Shown piece after piece: positions 1 to 10,500 of a DNA stretch of 64,000 nucleotides. A model generated the notes under the pieces. That model saw only the letters and a program-made list of their open reading frames with translations, made no database searches and was not told where the DNA came from. The position numbers and the translations under genes were made by a program. Origin of the DNA: Leptospira limi (GTDB lineage: Bacteria > Spirochaetota > Leptospiria > Leptospirales > Leptospiraceae); contig NZ_JAMQPV010000001.1 in assembly GCF_026151395.1 (NCBI RefSeq), positions 186,001 to 250,000 on the forward strand. Reading direction: 5' to 3'. Every line of letters begins with the position of its first letter. Position 1 is the first letter of the stretch.

Positions 1-327
1 TCCGTACTATTGACTACTAATGATTTTCAAAAACAGGCACTCACACTCACTGGAAAAGAATCCATTGATCATTACCAAGTAGCAAAGAATTTATCGTCTG
101 TTAGTGGGAAAAACATTGAATACAATGATGTTGATCCAAAGGTTTTTGAAAATTCTTTGGTATCCGCTGGACTATCAAAAGATTATGCGGCTTTTTTAGT
201 GATGATTGCAGGTGCGTTAAAAGAAGGATTCTCAGCGCCTATCATTGATACTGTCAAACAAATCACTGGAAACGATCCAATATCATTTCAAAAATATGCA
301 GAAGACCATGCGAGTGCTTGGAAATAA
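1..327 (+). CDS. NmrA-like NAD(P)-binding oxidoreductase, C-terminal part
   Basis: This is the C-terminal third of a gene that begins outside the window. The frame is open from base 1, so the TTG at position 10 is not a true start. The visible part carries the pattern of the NmrA/NAD(P)H azoreductase-like branch of atypical short-chain dehydrogenases: a T-G-K-E-S turn, a Y-x-x-V-A-x-x-L-S helix, an I-x-Y-x-D-V-x-P strand, and the terminal T-G-x-x-P-x-S-F-x-x-Y-A-x-D-H-A element. These proteins bind NAD(P)H through an N-terminal Rossmann motif, which is not visible here. The substrate cannot be inferred. Confidence 0.72.
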   Translation, partial: SVLLTTNDFQKQALTLTGKESIDHYQVAKNLSSVSGKNIEYNDVDPKVFENSLVSAGLSKDYAAFLVMIAGALKEGFSAPIIDTVKQITGNDPISFQKYAEDHASAWK

Positions 328-351
328 AAAACAATTCTAAATCATTTCCCC

Positions 352-391
352 CTTACCCACAAACTATAAAATCTTTTAGGATGTGGGTAAG
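352..391. terminator. Inverted repeat between convergent genes
   Basis: A perfect 10-bp inverted repeat (CTTACCCACA at 352-361 and TGTGGGTAAG at 382-391) with a 20-nt loop lies between the convergent oxidoreductase and exported-protein genes. Its position fits a bidirectional terminator. There is no clear U-run on either side and the loop is large, so the call is tentative. Confidence 0.4.
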
Positions 392-408
392 AGATTTATG
401 CATTCCTA

Positions 409-1608
409 TCATTCAGCGATCAAAATTCTGCTTGAGGCTCCCCCTTTTGGGTCTTCCAAAATATTCCTAAGTAATAATTTTTGAAACGGAAGAAATACGG
501 ATCCACTTACATTCACAAAGTTTTTATAAAATTTTTTCGTTGGGATTACTTTCTTTTGTTTTAATGTTTTGGGATCATATATATTTAGTCCAGAATTACG
601 AACCCAAACCAGTTCCCCTTCTTTCCAAAATCCTAATCGATGGCCGTGAGTACCCCACTTCGTTTTTTTGACATCGTTTAAGTTGCCTGTATTATAAATT
701 CTCACTTCACCAGTATCGGAAGCAGCCATATACAAAGTTTTTCCATCCTTTGAAAAACAGATTCCATAAGGAGTGGAAGGGATTGAAAACGATTGGAATG
801 TATTGGTATCTAATTGTAATAAATAACCAAGTGGGTCTCGATTTTGAAACGCTTCTGCATAGGCTGCAATGACAATTTGATTTGATTCTGGATGGAATTC
901 AGGTGTATACGGGTAAAATCTAGATTTGTATTCCTTTAGTTTCGTTAAGTTTTGATTTTGAATTTTGTAAATGAAGGCAGATACATCTTCTGATACATCA
1001 TCTTTAAGATCTGCATCCACAGCGAATGTAAAATAAGCTGCTTGGTCTTTTTCAGAATAACCGATGTAAGAACTTTGTGCAAAGGATTTTGAATCCTCCT
1101 CTGAGATCTCAAAGATAGGTTCCACCACATCGATGTTATTTGCAGTTAAATCCCAACCTACATAGTAGTATTTTTTTGTTTTTGATGATTTTGCTTTGTT
1201 TTCAAGGATAAATCCTGCACGATGATTTCCTTCTTCGTAATATAAAAATTCGTAGATAGTTAGAGGGAGACGTTTGCCTTTGTTCTCGATTTGGCCAATA
1301 AAATCTGTGGTATGCGTCAGATAGTATGCTTCTAATGGGATGGATTTATAAATTTTTTGTTTTGAGGTTGTATCGTAAAAATAGATTCCAGGTTCATCAA
1401 AATCAGCAGTTTTCCCAATATAAATCCACTTACCACCATTGACAAAATATGGATTAGTTGATTCTACAAATGTTGGTCGAACATCAAAATTGGTATTGTA
1501 CACAAACTCCGATTCAATTGTTTGTGCAAACAAACTGCCAACAAAAAAGAAACAAATAACACTCGTAACAAAGTATGGAAACATCATTCTCTCCCAATGT
1601 TTGGACAT
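409..1608 (-). CDS. Exported beta-propeller-like protein of unknown function
   Basis: This 399-residue protein has an N-terminal hydrophobic signal segment (about residues 9-28, ending L-F-A-Q), so it is probably periplasmic or outer-membrane associated. The rest is rich in short beta-strand patterns. Phrases such as P-Y-G-I-C-F-S-K-D-G-K-T-L-Y and an I-Y-N-T-G sequence resemble WD40/YVTN-type propeller blades at about residues 240-350. I see no catalytic motif and do not recognise a named family. The start could be either Met 8 or Met 9, which would give a more typical signal peptide than the longest ORF. It converges on the upstream oxidoreductase. Confidence 0.6.
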   Translation of the reverse strand: MSKHWERMMFPYFVTSVICFFFVGSLFAQTIESEFVYNTNFDVRPTFVESTNPYFVNGGKWIYIGKTADFDEPGIYFYDTTSKQKIYKSIPLEAYYLTHTTDFIGQIENKGKRLPLTIYEFLYYEEGNHRAGFILENKAKSSKTKKYYYVGWDLTANNIDVVEPIFEISEEDSKSFAQSSYIGYSEKDQAAYFTFAVDADLKDDVSEDVSAFIYKIQNQNLTKLKEYKSRFYPYTPEFHPESNQIVIAAYAEAFQNRDPLGYLLQLDTNTFQSFSIPSTPYGICFSKDGKTLYMAASDTGEVRIYNTGNLNDVKKTKWGTHGHRLGFWKEGELVWVRNSGLNIYDPKTLKQKKVIPTKKFYKNFVNVSGSVFLPFQKLLLRNILEDPKGGASSRILIAE

Positions 1609-1762
1609 GGAGAATCACACTATCTCAAATTTGTTCTTTTTACAACTCAAGTTTGTAAATTTTTTTCTAAATTCTACTAAAAATCTAAATTGGGAATCGG
1701 TTCTTATTCCGTTGAATCAATGCAAATCTAAACATTTCTCTTCGAGTGAAACAAATCGATCG

Positions 1763-2170
1763 TTAAAGACAAGTCTCGATTTTTTTCAGTTCTTCATACA
1801 ACCAACTCGAACTCAAGATTTCCTTTCCATTTGGATAACGGATTTTATAAGGAGTACCAGATAAAAATGACTTTGATGCTACTTTATCAATAAAAAGTTT
1901 TGCAGTCCAATCTTTCGGATCAGGAGCAAAAAAAGAATTTTTGGCTTCGTTTAATTTGTAACGTAAATGGTTCTCTGCATCCTTTGCATTATGTGAATCA
2001 CCATTTCGAATGAAGTTTCCATTGAAGTTTCCAATTCTTTTTAATAAGATCTCAATTTTTTCGGATTCAGAATAAGTGTTACAGGATTTAGCTTCTGAAA
2101 CAAGTGGTTGTTCGAAAATAATGAATAAGATAAGGAAAAAAGAAAAAAATAGAGCAGGGAACTTTTTCAT
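1763..2170 (-). CDS. Small exported hypothetical protein
   Basis: This 135-residue protein starts with a signal peptide of the form M-K-K-F followed by a hydrophobic stretch to about residue 25. The mature part is short and charged. It contains two cysteines (C-N-T near residue 30 and C-L at the extreme C terminus) that could form a disulfide in the periplasm. I recognise no family. It sits between the exported propeller-like gene and the SRAP gene, all on the minus strand, with gaps of 154 bp and 46 bp, so co-transcription with the SRAP gene is possible. Confidence 0.55.
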   Translation of the reverse strand: MKKFPALFFSFFLILFIIFEQPLVSEAKSCNTYSESEKIEILLKRIGNFNGNFIRNGDSHNAKDAENHLRYKLNEAKNSFFAPDPKDWTAKLFIDKVASKSFLSGTPYKIRYPNGKEILSSSWLYEELKKIETCL

Positions 2171-2216
2171 GGATTTACTGATAGATCAAAATGAATTCAG
2201 ATTTTGAATCAGGCAA

Positions 2217-2894
2217 TTAAAATAACATCGGTTCATTGATTTCTGGTTCCGCAATGATAAATTCAGAAGGATAAGCTTGGATTAAATTTCTGATTTGGTT
2301 TTCTTCTTTGATTCGAGGATCTAACCAACTTTCCCAACAATCTTCAGTTAGGTGAACTGGCTGACGACCTTGGTTCCCACCAGAGTTATGAACTTCCTTC
2401 ATCAGAGAGTTTCCTTCTTGCGTCAAAATACTAAACCAAAATTTTTGATGGGAAGTATTGGGAATCTCACCCCAAATTCCTGCAAAACAAAAACTCTCTC
2501 CAGATTTTGGATAAATTTTATATTTAATCTTTGTACCTTTTTCGGATTTCCATTCATTAAAAAAAGAAGCAGGGATGATACACCGATTGTGTTTGGCAGC
2601 ACTAGACCAAAAAGACGTAGAGAACAATCGTTCTTCTCTTGTATTAAAAATTGGTTTTGGTGACCAATTTGGTTGTACCCCCCATTGCATTAACTCTAAT
2701 GTATTTTCACCTTGATTTGAAAGGGAATGGATGACAGGTGCATTCGAACTTGGATAGTATTCAAAGTTTGGTGACTTTCTGAATGTGTCTTCTACCTTTT
2801 GAATGTCGAAAACTTGGGTACCTTGGATCAATCGAATCCATTTTTCGGTTCCATCTTTCAATTTGATAATGGTATATCCAAAACGCCCGCACAC
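2217..2894 (-). CDS. SOS response-associated peptidase family protein (SRAP/YedK/HMCES)
   Basis: The protein starts M-C-G-R-F, so Cys2 becomes the N-terminal catalytic cysteine after Met removal. SRAP proteins use it to form a thiazolidine crosslink with abasic sites in single-stranded DNA. Other family positions are present: W71-G-x-x-P-x-W, N84-T-R-E-E (usual form N-A-R-S-E), E114 in F-N-E-W, and H169. The insert after His169 (S-G-G-N-Q-G-R before Q-P-V) is longer than the usual H-x-R-M-P-V. A late L-D-P motif is at 191-193. Length (225 aa) is normal for the family. It is transcribed divergently from the TetR gene at 3053. Confidence 0.9.
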   Translation of the reverse strand: MCGRFGYTIIKLKDGTEKWIRLIQGTQVFDIQKVEDTFRKSPNFEYYPSSNAPVIHSLSNQGENTLELMQWGVQPNWSPKPIFNTREERLFSTSFWSSAAKHNRCIIPASFFNEWKSEKGTKIKYKIYPKSGESFCFAGIWGEIPNTSHQKFWFSILTQEGNSLMKEVHNSGGNQGRQPVHLTEDCWESWLDPRIKEENQIRNLIQAYPSEFIIAEPEINEPMLF

Positions 2895-2983
2895 AATGAT
2901 TCAATTGAACTTAATTCATAAAAATTGCAAACTAAGATTTTACTATTTTCCGACTGAATTCAATTTCGTGACTAGTAGTCATC

Positions 2984-3008
2984 TGAAATTGACCTTAAGT
3001 CAATTTCA
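2984..3008. promoter_or_regulatory. 25-bp palindrome, probable TetR operator
   Basis: Ten-base arms TGAAATTGAC (2984-2993) and GTCAATTTCA (2999-3008) flank a 5-nt centre. It lies in the 158-bp divergent region between the SRAP and TetR genes, 45 bp before the tetR ATG. A smaller palindrome (TGACT-AGT-AGTCA, 2969-2981) lies next to it. The size, symmetry and position fit autoregulation by the adjacent TetR protein. Confidence 0.55.
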
Positions 3009-3052
3009 ATTTTTTTATAGCATAATTTTTATAAGATTCGTAGTTTGGAAGT

Positions 3053-3724
3053 ATGAGTCGAGTGCAAGTCATAGAACGTTCACCTAAAAAGAGAGCTGTT
3101 TTAGAGAAAGATAAACTTTCGAAACGTACTTCGATCATACAAGCTGCTGCATCCCTACTCCAAAAAAAAGATTGGTCTGAACTTTCCATGGATGAAGTTG
3201 CAAAACGTGCAAAGATTGCAAAAGGTACTTTGTATTTATATTTTCCAACGAAAGAAGATTTATGCCTTAGGATCCATAGTGCTGATTACGAATCTTGGTT
3301 TATGGATTTACATGAGTTTTTAAGTAAGACTCCCAAAATGGATGCGAATATATTTTCGAATTGGTTTGTGAATTCAATGGATCGACATACACGTTTTTTA
3401 AAATTACTTCCCATTGTACCGACTATTTTAGAAAAAAACGCGAGTATACAAACCATTCGCGAATTTAAATCCAATTTAAAAACGCAAATCAATTCCGTTT
3501 TACCTCTACTCATCCATTACTTTCCTTTTTTTACAGAACAATCAGGGTTTTTATTTTTGATGCAATGCCACGCATTAGCAGTTGGATCTTGGTCACATGG
3601 TTTTCCCTCCAACCAAGTGAAAGAAGCTGTAAAGGATTCAGAATTGGAAATTTTTATGCTGGATTATAAAAAATTTTTAGAAATGTCCATCCTAACTTTA
3701 TTAAAAGGACATTCTGGAATTTAG
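3053..3724 (+). CDS. TetR/AcrR family transcriptional regulator
   Basis: Residues about 25-75 form a TetR helix-turn-helix: I-I-Q-A-A-A-S-L-L, then L-S-M-D-E-V-A-K-R-A and a turn leading to K-G-T-L-Y-L-Y-F-P-T-K-E-D-L, the family hallmark. The C-terminal ligand domain (about 80-223) is aromatic-rich, and I cannot assign an inducer. The ATG at 3053 lies downstream of a 25-bp palindrome that probably serves as its operator. The nearest potential target is the divergent SRAP gene. The next gene (sulfatase-like) converges from the other side, only 1 bp away. Confidence 0.88.
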   Translation: MSRVQVIERSPKKRAVLEKDKLSKRTSIIQAAASLLQKKDWSELSMDEVAKRAKIAKGTLYLYFPTKEDLCLRIHSADYESWFMDLHEFLSKTPKMDANIFSNWFVNSMDRHTRFLKLLPIVPTILEKNASIQTIREFKSNLKTQINSVLPLLIHYFPFFTEQSGFLFLMQCHALAVGSWSHGFPSNQVKEAVKDSELEIFMLDYKKFLEMSILTLLKGHSGI

Positions 3725-3725
3725 T

Positions 3726-5357
3726 TTAGTTTTGCATAAACTCATACATTTTTTTTATCAATTTATCTTTTAATTTTGGATCCAAAATTTTCTTTTGATT
3801 TTTTTCATCTAAGTCCATTTCATATAAAATATCTTTATCATTGTGAAATATGTATTTCTTCTGATCGAATACTAACCCTCTTTGGATTTCTGAATTCCAA
3901 GTTTTTAAAACTAAATCTAATTTGTATTTGGAACTAAAAAAATTCTGAGAATTTTCCTTGCGGTTCGCCTCTTGTTGTAATAGATCCAATAAAGTTTCTT
4001 TATAGTGGATTGATGAACCTAATTTTGGAATGTACAATTCATTAGATTGTATTTTGTACATCAAAAAGGGAACATCTATCTCTTGGTTATACAAAGAATA
4101 GTTATGGGCATGAGCACCTCCTTCACCAAAACTTTCACCATGGTCTGCTGTAATGATGAGGAATGTTTCTTTATTAGAATTGGTTTTAATAAAGGAAATC
4201 AATTCATCTATTAAATTTATATTTTCCTCTAATGCTTTTGTATGTCGTAAAACTTTTGGTAACGAAACATCTCTATTGGAATAGCTAAAATAAGGACTAT
4301 GTGTTTGGCTAAGGCCTACCATAATAAATAATGGATGAGAACCAAGATCCAAATGTTTGAATTCTGAAAGCACAACTCGATCATCCATCCCCCAACTGAA
4401 ATAATCATTTGGAGTACCTAATTTTTTTTCTAATATAGTTTTGTCTTGGACATCCTGAAATACATTGGGAAAAAATAAATTCATACCTTCGAAATAAATT
4501 GATTGAGTATAAATCATCTTTGTTTCGTAAAAATATTTTTGCTTTAAAAGAGTTGGTAAACTTTCTCCTTCCATCTGTTTTGTAGATTCAATTCTCGAAC
4601 TGTTTAGCTGTGACTCTCCTGTCATCCATGTGAATAAACTTTTAGAAGTATGTGGTATTGGAATCAAAAAATGTGAATTTTCTAAGTAAGAAAAATTGAT
4701 AAATTTTGAATTTACACCTATCAAGTGTTTTCTGGAAACACCCTCAAGTACAATCATTACAATATGAGTATCATTTGGAATATGATTTATAAATTGATTC
4801 ACCTTTTGTTTTAGATTCTGTTTTTGATGAATGGTGGGCAAAGTTTGAACATACAATTTTGAATGGAACAATAGTAATAAATACACAACAAGTAACAAAA
4901 AAGTTGGATTCACACGATACCGCGTGAACACCAAAAAAGGATCAAAAAAAAAGATGAGGATTAAAAAAGGAAAATAATGTACCATTGACCATTCGTGCAA
5001 AAATGGAAAAAAATCCTTCCTTAGGAATCCTAAATTTTGAACCGCATACCCAAATAACGAAAAGTTGAATTGTGTTTGGTATACCCATTGGTAGTTTAAC
5101 ACAAGTAATAATGGCACCATAAATACTAAAAGTGTGAAATTTTTTACAAAGAAATTGAATTGAAGTAGTTTCAAAACAATTAGAATGACACCAATTAAAA
5201 ACAAAATATGGAGGAAAACTCCATGGTAATAAGTCCATCCAGACCAAATTAACTCACCTGGAAAATGGAAACTAAATAGTATCAAATAAAAAAGAATCCA
5301 TTGGTATTTTTGTGATTTTAAAATATGTTTCAAATTATTTAACTTCAAATTGAACAT
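3726..5357 (-). CDS. Membrane-anchored sulfatase-fold hydrolase/transferase
   Basis: The N-terminal 160 residues contain about five transmembrane segments, followed by an extracytoplasmic alkaline-phosphatase/sulfatase-like domain (about 190-540). Metal-site motifs are present: V-L-E-G-V-S-R near residue 205, where Ser could be the nucleophile, and T-A-D-H-G-E-S-F-G-E-x-G-x-H near residue 410. This layout matches phosphoethanolamine or phosphoglycerol transferases (EptA, MdoB and LtaS type) as well as sulfatases. There is no C-x-P-x-R formylglycine motif, so a phospho-transferase role is more likely. The start overlaps the end of pbpC by 23 bp, so it is the last gene of an envelope operon. 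Confidence 0.78.
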   Translation of the reverse strand: MFNLKLNNLKHILKSQKYQWILFYLILFSFHFPGELIWSGWTYYHGVFLHILFLIGVILIVLKLLQFNFFVKNFTLLVFMVPLLLVLNYQWVYQTQFNFSLFGYAVQNLGFLRKDFFPFLHEWSMVHYFPFLILIFFFDPFLVFTRYRVNPTFLLLVVYLLLLFHSKLYVQTLPTIHQKQNLKQKVNQFINHIPNDTHIVMIVLEGVSRKHLIGVNSKFINFSYLENSHFLIPIPHTSKSLFTWMTGESQLNSSRIESTKQMEGESLPTLLKQKYFYETKMIYTQSIYFEGMNLFFPNVFQDVQDKTILEKKLGTPNDYFSWGMDDRVVLSEFKHLDLGSHPLFIMVGLSQTHSPYFSYSNRDVSLPKVLRHTKALEENINLIDELISFIKTNSNKETFLIITADHGESFGEGGAHAHNYSLYNQEIDVPFLMYKIQSNELYIPKLGSSIHYKETLLDLLQQEANRKENSQNFFSSKYKLDLVLKTWNSEIQRGLVFDQKKYIFHNDKDILYEMDLDEKNQKKILDPKLKDKLIKKMYEFMQN

Positions 5358-7524
5358 TTGCCTTTATTTCTGGTCCATCAAATAATTCTAAACTATGTTT
5401 TCCTCTTTGAATGCTAACATTTCCTTCCCCTGTTCCTGATAACTTCACTTGTATCGTTTGGTTCCAAATTAGTTTGGGATCTTTTAAGGTCTGATATTCA
5501 CGGATCCGAATTGGAATATTTTGTTTTTCTCGTTCAAATCCAGGATGGTATAAAAAAACTTGGCTTTGTCCCGGATACACAAATCCTACACCAACTATGG
5601 AAGAATCTTTATTATTGTGTAACTCTTCACATGGAAGCAGATTTGTTATTTTTTTTCTAACATTCAAAACAACCGAAGGACAATTGGAATTTGCCAATTT
5701 ACCTGAAATTTTACAAAATGATCGAACTTCTGTTAGTTTAGGTGCATATTGCTTTTTGTCCTTTTCCTTCATAAGCAATCGAAAAATATTTTGTACAATT
5801 CTTCCAGCACCAAAGGAACCTGAAACATCCATTGTTTTTTCGCCAGAAAAATTTCCAACCCAAGCACCTACCACATAGCGATCATTAAATGCAATAGTCC
5901 AAGAATTTCTATAATCTTTGGAGGTTCCCGTTTTGACTGAGACCGGAAATGGGTAATTTAAATAACTTCTTTTCCCGAATGCCTTTTGTCTTAGTTTTGA
6001 ATCATTGAGTATAAATTTAATCTCTTCGGCTGTTTCTTCAGATACCAAAGGATGTGATTCACCGTAAAATATTGATTTTCCATTGATACTCCCAATTTTA
6101 ATTTTTGGAAGAATTCCACCTAACATAAAAGCACCGTAGACTTGCGAAAGTTGCAATAGACTAGCACCTCCCGTTCCTAAAGCGAGTCCAGGCCCATAAA
6201 AACTAGGAGATTGTTTTAAGTTTTCAAATCCCGCTAACTTTAAAAATCGATAAAAATTAGGAACACCAACCAATTGGATGGTAGTAACGGCCGGTATGTT
6301 ACGAGAATTTGCCAAAGCTTCTGCTAATGTTAAATTTCCCCAATAACGGAGGTCCGCATTTCTCGGAAGGTAGTTTTCTCCTGTTCCCAATGAGTATGAA
6401 TATTTTTCATCCACTAGAATTGAATTGATAGAATATATATTTTGATCAATTGCTAATGCATATAACAATGGTTTTAATGTACTTCCAGCATCACGAAATG
6501 CAATTGTCCCATTTACCATTCCAATTCCATCTTCAAAAAAATTTTTAGATCCAATCATTGCTACAAGTGATAAGGCAGAATTTTGATTTGATTCTTTCTC
6601 TAAAATGATTGCCGATGCATTATTTACATTCCATTTTTTTAATACATTTAGTTCTGAATTTACAATAGAATGGATTTCAGCATTTAATTCAGATGAAATA
6701 GTTGATACCATTTCTTCCTTTGGATCCAAATGTAAGCTTCTGATCCAATTGAGAAAATGTTGATTTTCACCAGTGAATGAATCATCATAATTTTGCATTT
6801 TCTTTTGCAGTTTGGTTTGAACTAGTTCATTTGGATCATTTAGGATTGGTATTGAGAATGGAATTTTGACTCGTAATTGGTTGTATCGAAATTTGATCTC
6901 ATCTTCGTTCGAAACATTTTTTCGAATTAAAATTGTTAGATAAACTGTTTCATCTAAGGATAAAAATCGTACATTTTTTTCAAAAAGAGTAAGGGAAGCA
7001 GAAGGAAATCCAACAGAATTAGAATGGATTGATACTGAATTTAAATAAGCTTCTAAAATTTGTTGTTTTGTTAACCACAATTCAAAACGAAGGGCTTCCA
7101 AAACTTCAAATGATTTACGAATGATAATAGGATACGATCGAATATTTGCATGATAAATTCGAACCAGCTGCATCGTGATGGTGGAACCACCACCGCGATT
7201 TTGTTTTGTAATGAAAAATGAATATAACGAATTGATTATAGCAAAAGGATCAATCCCATGATGTGAAAAAAATCGTTTATCTTCTGCAATGCAAACAATT
7301 TCTGAAACAAATTTTGGATACTCGGTTATTGGAACCCAATCTTGTTTGGACAATGTATGATTTTGAGTTCTACCAATCAATTTACCATCTTTGGATAAAA
7401 TACGTGTTGTTACTTCTTTTTTAAAATCATCAATTTGGATTGGTCTTAAAACAAACCATATTCCTCCGATGATAGGTATCAGGAAGAATAAGGTTTTGAT
7501 TCTAAGTATAAAATTCCAAATCAC
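5335..7524 (-). CDS. pbpC: Penicillin-binding protein 1C, bifunctional peptidoglycan synthase
   Basis: This 729-residue protein is anchored by an N-terminal transmembrane helix (about 7-27). The GT51 glycosyltransferase domain shows E81-D-K-R-F-F-S-H-H-G with catalytic Glu81 and the G-G-G-S-T-I-T-M-Q-L motif at 111-120. The transpeptidase domain has S348-T-L-K, S407-R-N and K531-T-G. The C-terminal extension (about 600-729) corresponds to the BiPBP_C domain of PBP1C. E. coli PbpC is 770 aa. The gene overlaps the upstream alpha-2-macroglobulin gene by 4 bp, the usual pbpC-yfhM pairing. This suggests cell-wall repair coupled to protease trapping. Confidence 0.92.
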   Translation of the reverse strand: MIWNFILRIKTLFFLIPIIGGIWFVLRPIQIDDFKKEVTTRILSKDGKLIGRTQNHTLSKQDWVPITEYPKFVSEIVCIAEDKRFFSHHGIDPFAIINSLYSFFITKQNRGGGSTITMQLVRIYHANIRSYPIIIRKSFEVLEALRFELWLTKQQILEAYLNSVSIHSNSVGFPSASLTLFEKNVRFLSLDETVYLTILIRKNVSNEDEIKFRYNQLRVKIPFSIPILNDPNELVQTKLQKKMQNYDDSFTGENQHFLNWIRSLHLDPKEEMVSTISSELNAEIHSIVNSELNVLKKWNVNNASAIILEKESNQNSALSLVAMIGSKNFFEDGIGMVNGTIAFRDAGSTLKPLLYALAIDQNIYSINSILVDEKYSYSLGTGENYLPRNADLRYWGNLTLAEALANSRNIPAVTTIQLVGVPNFYRFLKLAGFENLKQSPSFYGPGLALGTGGASLLQLSQVYGAFMLGGILPKIKIGSINGKSIFYGESHPLVSEETAEEIKFILNDSKLRQKAFGKRSYLNYPFPVSVKTGTSKDYRNSWTIAFNDRYVVGAWVGNFSGEKTMDVSGSFGAGRIVQNIFRLLMKEKDKKQYAPKLTEVRSFCKISGKLANSNCPSVVLNVRKKITNLLPCEELHNNKDSSIVGVGFVYPGQSQVFLYHPGFEREKQNIPIRIREYQTLKDPKLIWNQTIQVKLSGTGEGNVSIQRGKHSLELFDGPEIKANVQFEVK

Positions 7525-10500
7525 TCCACTTTTACCCGAAGCGAACTTGTATTACCGTAAAACTGTGGATGATACATCAAAAATGTTTTTGATGCTGGCA
7601 GTATAGAATTTCCTTTCGCAACAGGTCTCAGAATGTATTTGTATTCCGTCTCTCCTTTGCGTAAAAAATCATCAGAGAATATCACTCGATCATCTCGATA
7701 CTCAGTGTACTGACCATAACTAGATTCTGTAACATCAGCATCTTCTGCATCGGATGATTTCTCTGTCAAAAAGGATGTATTCACTATCTCAGTATGACTC
7801 GGAATTGGATCGATAACGATTACAAATGCTTGGTCTTTTTTACTCAATACTTTGAGTTTGATTAAATAAGTGGAACCTCTTTGTAAGTTTGAAACTTCTT
7901 TTAAATTTGGATTTCCATCAGAATCTCTTCCATCAATGCGATACATTGTTTTTTTGATTTCTAATCCATTAAATTTTTCCTGAGTTGTCTCTTTCACAGG
8001 AACATACATCAAACGTGTTTGAAAATACAATCTCCCTTCAGCACTTGTTCGTTTAAATGTAATTGGTTTTGTAGAAACAGAATTCCCATCAAATAAACGA
8101 TCAAATGAAATTTCTTCTTTGAAAATAGAATCAGATGTTGGAGAAAACGATTCGTCGATAATTGTTTTTTCTCCAAAAACAACTTCTCCCTCAGTTTCAC
8201 TTTTCGTTGCTTCAAATCGATTCCGATATTCAGACAAGGCTAAGGCAATAGTTCCAACACTATGACTGTCAGTCCAAAAACTTCTATTACGATCCATCAT
8301 GATTGCATTTACGAGTTGGACCATTCTTGGGTTTTTCGAATCAACACGTAAAAGTAATCGTAAATAGTTTCCGAGGACAGAAGAAGTATTGTAATACGAA
8401 TAATAAAAATATTCGTCAGGATTTTTCTTCATAGGTTTTACGATGAACAATTCTTTATCATATTCTATATAACTTACAAAATCTTCATAAAGTTTTTTGA
8501 ATGTGGGATCCGAAAGATACGAATCGATCTTATGAAAATCTGCATAGGCAGTTAAGAAAATGCCTCGTGATTTTGGATTTAATTCTTCAAAATGATCTAT
8601 CAGCGTTTTTTCTAAGGAACTTACATCTTTTTTCTCTTTTACAAAAACAGAATAGATTAAACTTAAAGTTTGGTAAGAATCGATTGAAGTCTCTGTTGGA
8701 CTTTTAATATAACTTTCTAAAAATTTGATTCCCGATTGGTACGCAATCGAATTTGTTCGTTTGCCTTTTTCCTTTCCTAATTGCATAACAGAAATCACAT
8801 ATGCTGTTAAGTAAGGATACCCACTTCGACCATAACTTTTCCACAATTTAAAACCACCGTTATAAGTTTGAAATTCTGACATTTCATCCAAAAACAATTT
8901 TTCAATTTGATTGAAGTCATACGCATCTTTTGAAGGTGCTTTGTATTGGAATTCCCTTAATAATTCACCAGAACTTAACGAAAGTAAGTAAGCAGAAGTC
9001 CTTTGTTCCATACAAAAATAGGGATTTGATTCATAAAAATCAAAGGCAGATTTAAGTGCTGTGAGAGCAGTCCCAGAGATACGTATATCCAATGAACCTT
9101 TGTTCAATAAAATTGAATCTTTCTTAGGAAACGGAATCGATGTTTTAAATTCAGAATCTGTATAACCTGAAAATTGAACAGACGTAACTGGATCAAACTC
9201 TTTGATCGGTAAAGTGACAAGTAAGGAATCTGATAAGTCTGATTTTTTGAATGAAAGAAAAGTCCCTTCATTCTCTGGTTCTACCGAAATTTGATACGTA
9301 AGCTGAATGTCTTCATTTGGTTTGTTTTGTTTAAGTTTGATAAATTGTGATTCTGAAATTTGAAAGGTTTTTAAAACTTCTTTTGTTTGTCCGGCATTCA
9401 GTTCAATTGAAGTCCACTTTTTCTCATCATTTAAAAACTTTGATTCAATTTTATATTTAAACTTACCATTAACTTTCGTATTGTTAGTGATACTTCCACC
9501 TAACTCTAAACTATCACCAACACGTATAAACCTTGCTACCGATTTTTGTAATACTAAATTCTTTTTAACCAAAAATTCAGAATTGGTCACACCATACTTT
9601 CCATTAGAAGCAGATGCTACCATTACCCTAAAGGTTGTTAAATTATCAGGAAGAGTAAAATTTAAATTTGCTTCCCCATTTTGATCCGCGATGACAACTG
9701 GATTCCAATAAGCGGTAAGTCGAAAATCTTTTCTTGCCCCAGACTCAGAATCAGCAGAAAAACCACCTCCCGAATCTTCGCCATAATCTCCACCAGGGCT
9801 GTCTCCCTTATTTGCATATAAATAGTGTTTGATGATCATGGAACGAAGTTCAAATGTTTTGATTACATTGTACCAATATTGATAGAAAATCTGAATTGGT
9901 GATTGGAAACTGTATCCAACCAAATCTAATACTCCCCTATCAGCAACTGAAATAGTTAGTTCGGCACCTGGAGTAGTTTTGATAGCTAATTTTACTTGTT
10001 CTCTTGGTTGGTATTCAGGTTTATCTGTACTAACCGTAACAGGTGCAATTTTGGTACCCAAATCTACTTTTAAAGTGATCGAGCCAGTTTTTGCCTTGGG
10101 AGCACCTAAGTCTTGCTCGTTGAATTCTTTTATATCTTCGCCAGATAATCCTTCTGGAGCACTCAATCTTCCGGAGAGTAATACTACATTTACCTCAACA
10201 TTGGGAAGATAAATATCTTCTATTGGAATTTCGATCGGAGCACTATTCCCTTTCATTAAAAAGGATTTTTTATAATAAATGGAATCTCTTTCTACTGTGA
10301 CAATCACACGAGCATTTTGAAGTGGAGACTTGATTAAAATTTTTGCCTTATCTCCTATTTTATATTCATTTTTATCAGAACGTAATTCAATCGAATCGTC
10401 TCCTCGGAAGTCCCAAGTGTAATAGGATTCTTTTTGATACGCATAAAAGTCGACTCGCGAAAAAACTTTGTCTTTATTCAGTACTAAAATTGTATAACTT

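Noticed and set aside
1439..1864. A 141-codon plus-strand frame over the start of the exported propeller-like gene
   Set aside because: It is antisense to a better-supported coding gene with a signal peptide and has no motif.
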